Source: Archilochus colubris (Eukaryota > Chordata > Aves > Apodiformes > Trochilidae). From it: a DNA stretch of 64,000 bases. Below, piece by piece: positions 62,027-64,000 of this stretch; position 1 is the first letter of the stretch; each line of letters opens with the position of its first letter. Made by a program: the position numbers and the translations under genes. Under the pieces are notes generated by a model. The model saw nothing but the letters and a program-made list of their open reading frames with translations, was not told where the DNA came from and searched no databases. The DNA lies in assembly GCA_023079485.1 (NCBI GenBank), contig CM041097.1, positions 20,319,158-20,383,157 of the forward strand, in the 5' to 3' direction.

Positions 62027-62535
62027 TGAGGACTTCAGCCCTGTGCTGGTGGGACAGGAGCAGCTGGGGTGCCAGGGAGGTGTCCCCAGGAGGCTGCACC
62101 ATGGGGACCCTTGATCCACGTCATCCCCGGGGTCCCTCCTGCTCGTGGCATCTGCCAGCACGGCGTGGGGAGGGCAAGTGCTCTGCCAAGGCTTGGAGCA
62201 GGCACAGCGAGGAGCAGCTCGCCCTCACCTCCCCTCCTGCAGGAGCCTTTTCCTTTGTTTTAAGCAGTCACAGCCCGTGCAGGCTGGCAGGCCCCAGGGG
62301 CTGGCTGGAAATGGAAAATAACTCCGTGTGGGGTTTGTGAGTCTTTACAAGCGTCAGCAAAAGAGAACTGTGTCCCTCCAGAGCTGCACTGCTTTGCCTT
62401 GACATGTGGTCACACGAGTGTGTTGTAACTAAGAGTACAGGTATTTCATATGCTAGCATAAAGGATAATTTAGGGGTTTTTTCCATAGACTTGGGAGCAA
62501 TCTGTGGTGCATATTTTATATTTATCAACTTCCAA
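62027..62535. other. Unique non-coding sequence
   Basis: G+C-rich at first (to about 62300), then AT-rich. The array ends in CACCAGGTGAGG, a donor-like word without a convincing acceptor. No gene was recognised. Confidence 0.5.
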
Positions 62536-62597
62536 TATCACAGAATCACAGAATGTTAGCACCTCAAGAGATCATCAAGTCCAACATACTATAAATT
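62536..62597 (-). mobile_element. CR1 LINE 3' end remnant
   Basis: ATATCACAGAATCACAGAAT, then GTTAGCACCTCAAGAGATC and ATCAAGTCCAAC match the reverse complement of a CR1 3' end with ATTCTGTG-type terminal repeats. About 60 bp survive, more diverged than the copy at 37.76 kb. Confidence 0.85.
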
Positions 62598-63387
62598 GTG
62601 GTTTATTTAGCATTTAGAATATATTTTAATAAGGTGTTGTTTAATAATTTACAATAAAATATAAACACAACATGTATTTTTTTACCTAATATAAAGTAAG
62701 ATCTAGCAAGAATACCAAACTCCTGTACCCTTGAAGAGAACTTGCTGTCCCTGTCCCCCCTGTTACCCAGAGCCACACTGACACCTTCTCTTTGTACACA
62801 GCAACAGCAAAGCACCGAGTTAAGGATCAGAGTTTTTCACTGGACTCTGCTCCAAAAATTCATTATTTTCTGAGTGCCAGCTGAGCAGCAGCTCTGGCTG
62901 CTCTCCCAACACTGACCTCACCCAACAAATTAATTTCTTGTACCATGTCCACGACAGTGGTTGGAAGTGACCTCCAACTGCGTGTGGCAGCAGCGTGCCA
63001 AGGCACCAAATGTCAAATACTGTTTCATTTCACCTTTCTGCTCATCCCCTGCTCCTTCTCTTGCTGCCACTGCTCTGCTGTGGCTCAGGTTTGTGTCAGC
63101 CCTGCCAGTTGCCCACAGAAAAGCAACATTTAATTGTACAGCAGCTTTGGAAGTAGGTGGGGGAAGAGCCTCCTGTGCTGCTGGAGATCCCGTCCCTCGC
63201 CTGGCAGGTGCCAGCCACAAGCTGAGTCCTTGGTGGCACAGTCTTGCCCGAATCCATCATCTTATTTGACAGACAAGTTAAGGAATGGTTTTGGAATGCT
63301 CTTTAGGATGTGTTTAACCACTGTTCACATCTAAACAAATCCTCATGCTGAAAAGATCCGGCTGGCAGGGAAGGTTTGATTTCTTTT
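62598..63387. other. Unique non-coding sequence
   Basis: AT-rich to about 62700, then mixed. No exon with good splice sites, no RNA gene and no further repeat was recognised. Confidence 0.55.
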
Positions 63388-63470
63388 TGTGTTTTTTTTT
63401 TTAATTTTGTTTTTGTTTTTTGTTTGTTTGTTGGGTTGTTTGGTTTGGTTTGGTTTGGTTTTGGTGAAGT
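63388..63470. repeat. T/G-rich simple sequence, (TTTTG)n and (GGTTT)n
   Basis: Runs of T followed by TTTG and GGTTT units. It resembles the reverse complement of the A/C-rich tract at 23.7 kb. Open frames crossing it are Phe-Leu-Val-Trp or Asn-Gln-Thr-Lys-Pro repeats and are artefacts. Confidence 0.92.
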
Positions 63471-64000
63471 TTGATTTTGTAGGGCAAACCCTCTGGGGGG
63501 AAGACAGAGCATGGGAAGGCTGCAGTTGTAGCTGGGGGCTCTCGCTTTCGGTGGCTGCAGGAGTGGGTGGGTTCTGGGTTTTGTGGCCACAATCTCATTT
63601 TTGCTTAGGAGGTGCTTGTTGAATCCTCCTGGTGTAGCTGTCCTGGTGGGCTGCGAGGGAGGAGAGGACTTTCTCAGGCTGTCAGGCAGTGCAGGTGGGA
63701 CCTGCTGGTGGGGGGGTTCAGGCAGTGTTGTGTCACCACCAGGGAGTCAGGAATCCAACCCAAAATGAAAATGCCTTCTTCAGAGTAACGTGTGGCAGTG
63801 ACAGATGCACAGGCTCTATTATATTTAGTTTCTTGTCTGAGAGGGCCAGATTGCATGTAGGTAGCTGGCTGCACATAGTGGATGGAGATCAGGTATGATG
63901 AAAGGGAGATTACTGGCTATTTTAAGAGTTAAAGAGCAGGAAATGGAAAACTGATAAACAGATTGTTTTTTCTTTCAGGTGATGTCCAGTTAAACAGTGG
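63471..64000. other. Unique non-coding sequence
   Basis: Mixed sequence to the window end. The last bases include TTTTTTCTTTCAG followed by GTGATGTCCAG (63965-64000). The first part is a good acceptor-like sequence, so an exon could begin at 63980 and continue past the window. This cannot be judged here. Confidence 0.4.

Noticed and set aside
1..64000. Search for tRNA, rRNA, U-snRNA and familiar microRNA sequences
   Set aside because: No tRNA B-box-like GGTTCGANTCC with a matching A-box, no rRNA or snRNA landmarks and none of the familiar microRNA seeds in a hairpin context were seen by eye.
1..64000. Endogenous retrovirus or other viral insertions
   Set aside because: No paired long terminal repeats, primer-binding site or reverse-transcriptase, integrase or gag-like open frames were recognised. 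Very old fragments could be missed without a library search.

Overview
This window reads as ordinary, mostly non-coding chromosomal DNA of a bird, probably a songbird. Three short remnants carry the 3' end signature of CR1 LINEs: the conserved GGTTGGACTTGATGATCT-like block followed by ATTCTATG-type terminal repeats. They lie near 37.76 kb (minus strand), 57.6-57.8 kb (plus strand) and 62.54 kb (minus strand). CR1 also occurs in crocodilians and turtles. The very low density of recognisable interspersed repeats, with no Alu-, B1- or L1-like sequence, favours a bird. Base composition is moderately AT-rich, and CpG is depleted except for one island near 23.05-23.58 kb. The species and any host gene cannot be named from the sequence alone.

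I found no protein-coding gene that I can defend. The longest open frames lie inside tandem repeats: a homopyrimidine tract at 1.26-1.70 kb, a 34-bp array at 24.4 kb and a 13-bp array at 27.3-28.1 kb. Outside repeats, frames reach about 140-165 codons. A rough estimate (about 128,000 frame positions, stop frequency about 0.05 per codon) gives a few such frames by chance. A few intervals combine a good 3' splice site, an open frame and a good 5' splice site. I list the best as low-confidence exon candidates. I found no tRNA, rRNA or known microRNA, no CRISPR array and no complete mobile element.

Layout. 0-2 kb: a TG microsatellite and a 446-bp pure pyrimidine tract. 2-22.8 kb: unique sequence with several AT-rich, motif-dense stretches that look like conserved non-coding elements. 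22.8-23.6 kb: a GA-rich minisatellite running into the only CpG island, which contains an E-box, GC boxes, a strong CTCF-like site and a 13-bp array of GTTAATT motifs. This is the best regulatory locus in the window. 23.7-28.1 kb: A/C-rich simple sequence, a 34-bp minisatellite and an 827-bp minisatellite with a 13-bp unit. 28-37 kb: unique sequence, including the densest enhancer-like block at 35.95-36.64 kb. 37-42 kb: a 23-bp minisatellite, a CR1 tail and a 37/56-bp minisatellite. 42-61.6 kb: unique sequence, one 11-bp array with an E-box in every unit, and a CR1 3' end. 61.6-64 kb: a 22-bp minisatellite, a CR1 fragment and T/G-rich simple sequence.

The main messages are an unusually high number of unrelated minisatellites (seven in 64 kb, besides the short 13-bp motif cluster) and one candidate CpG-island promoter or insulator. 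No undescribed protein system is visible. Conservation and expression statements below are inferences from sequence texture and need alignment or RNA data.
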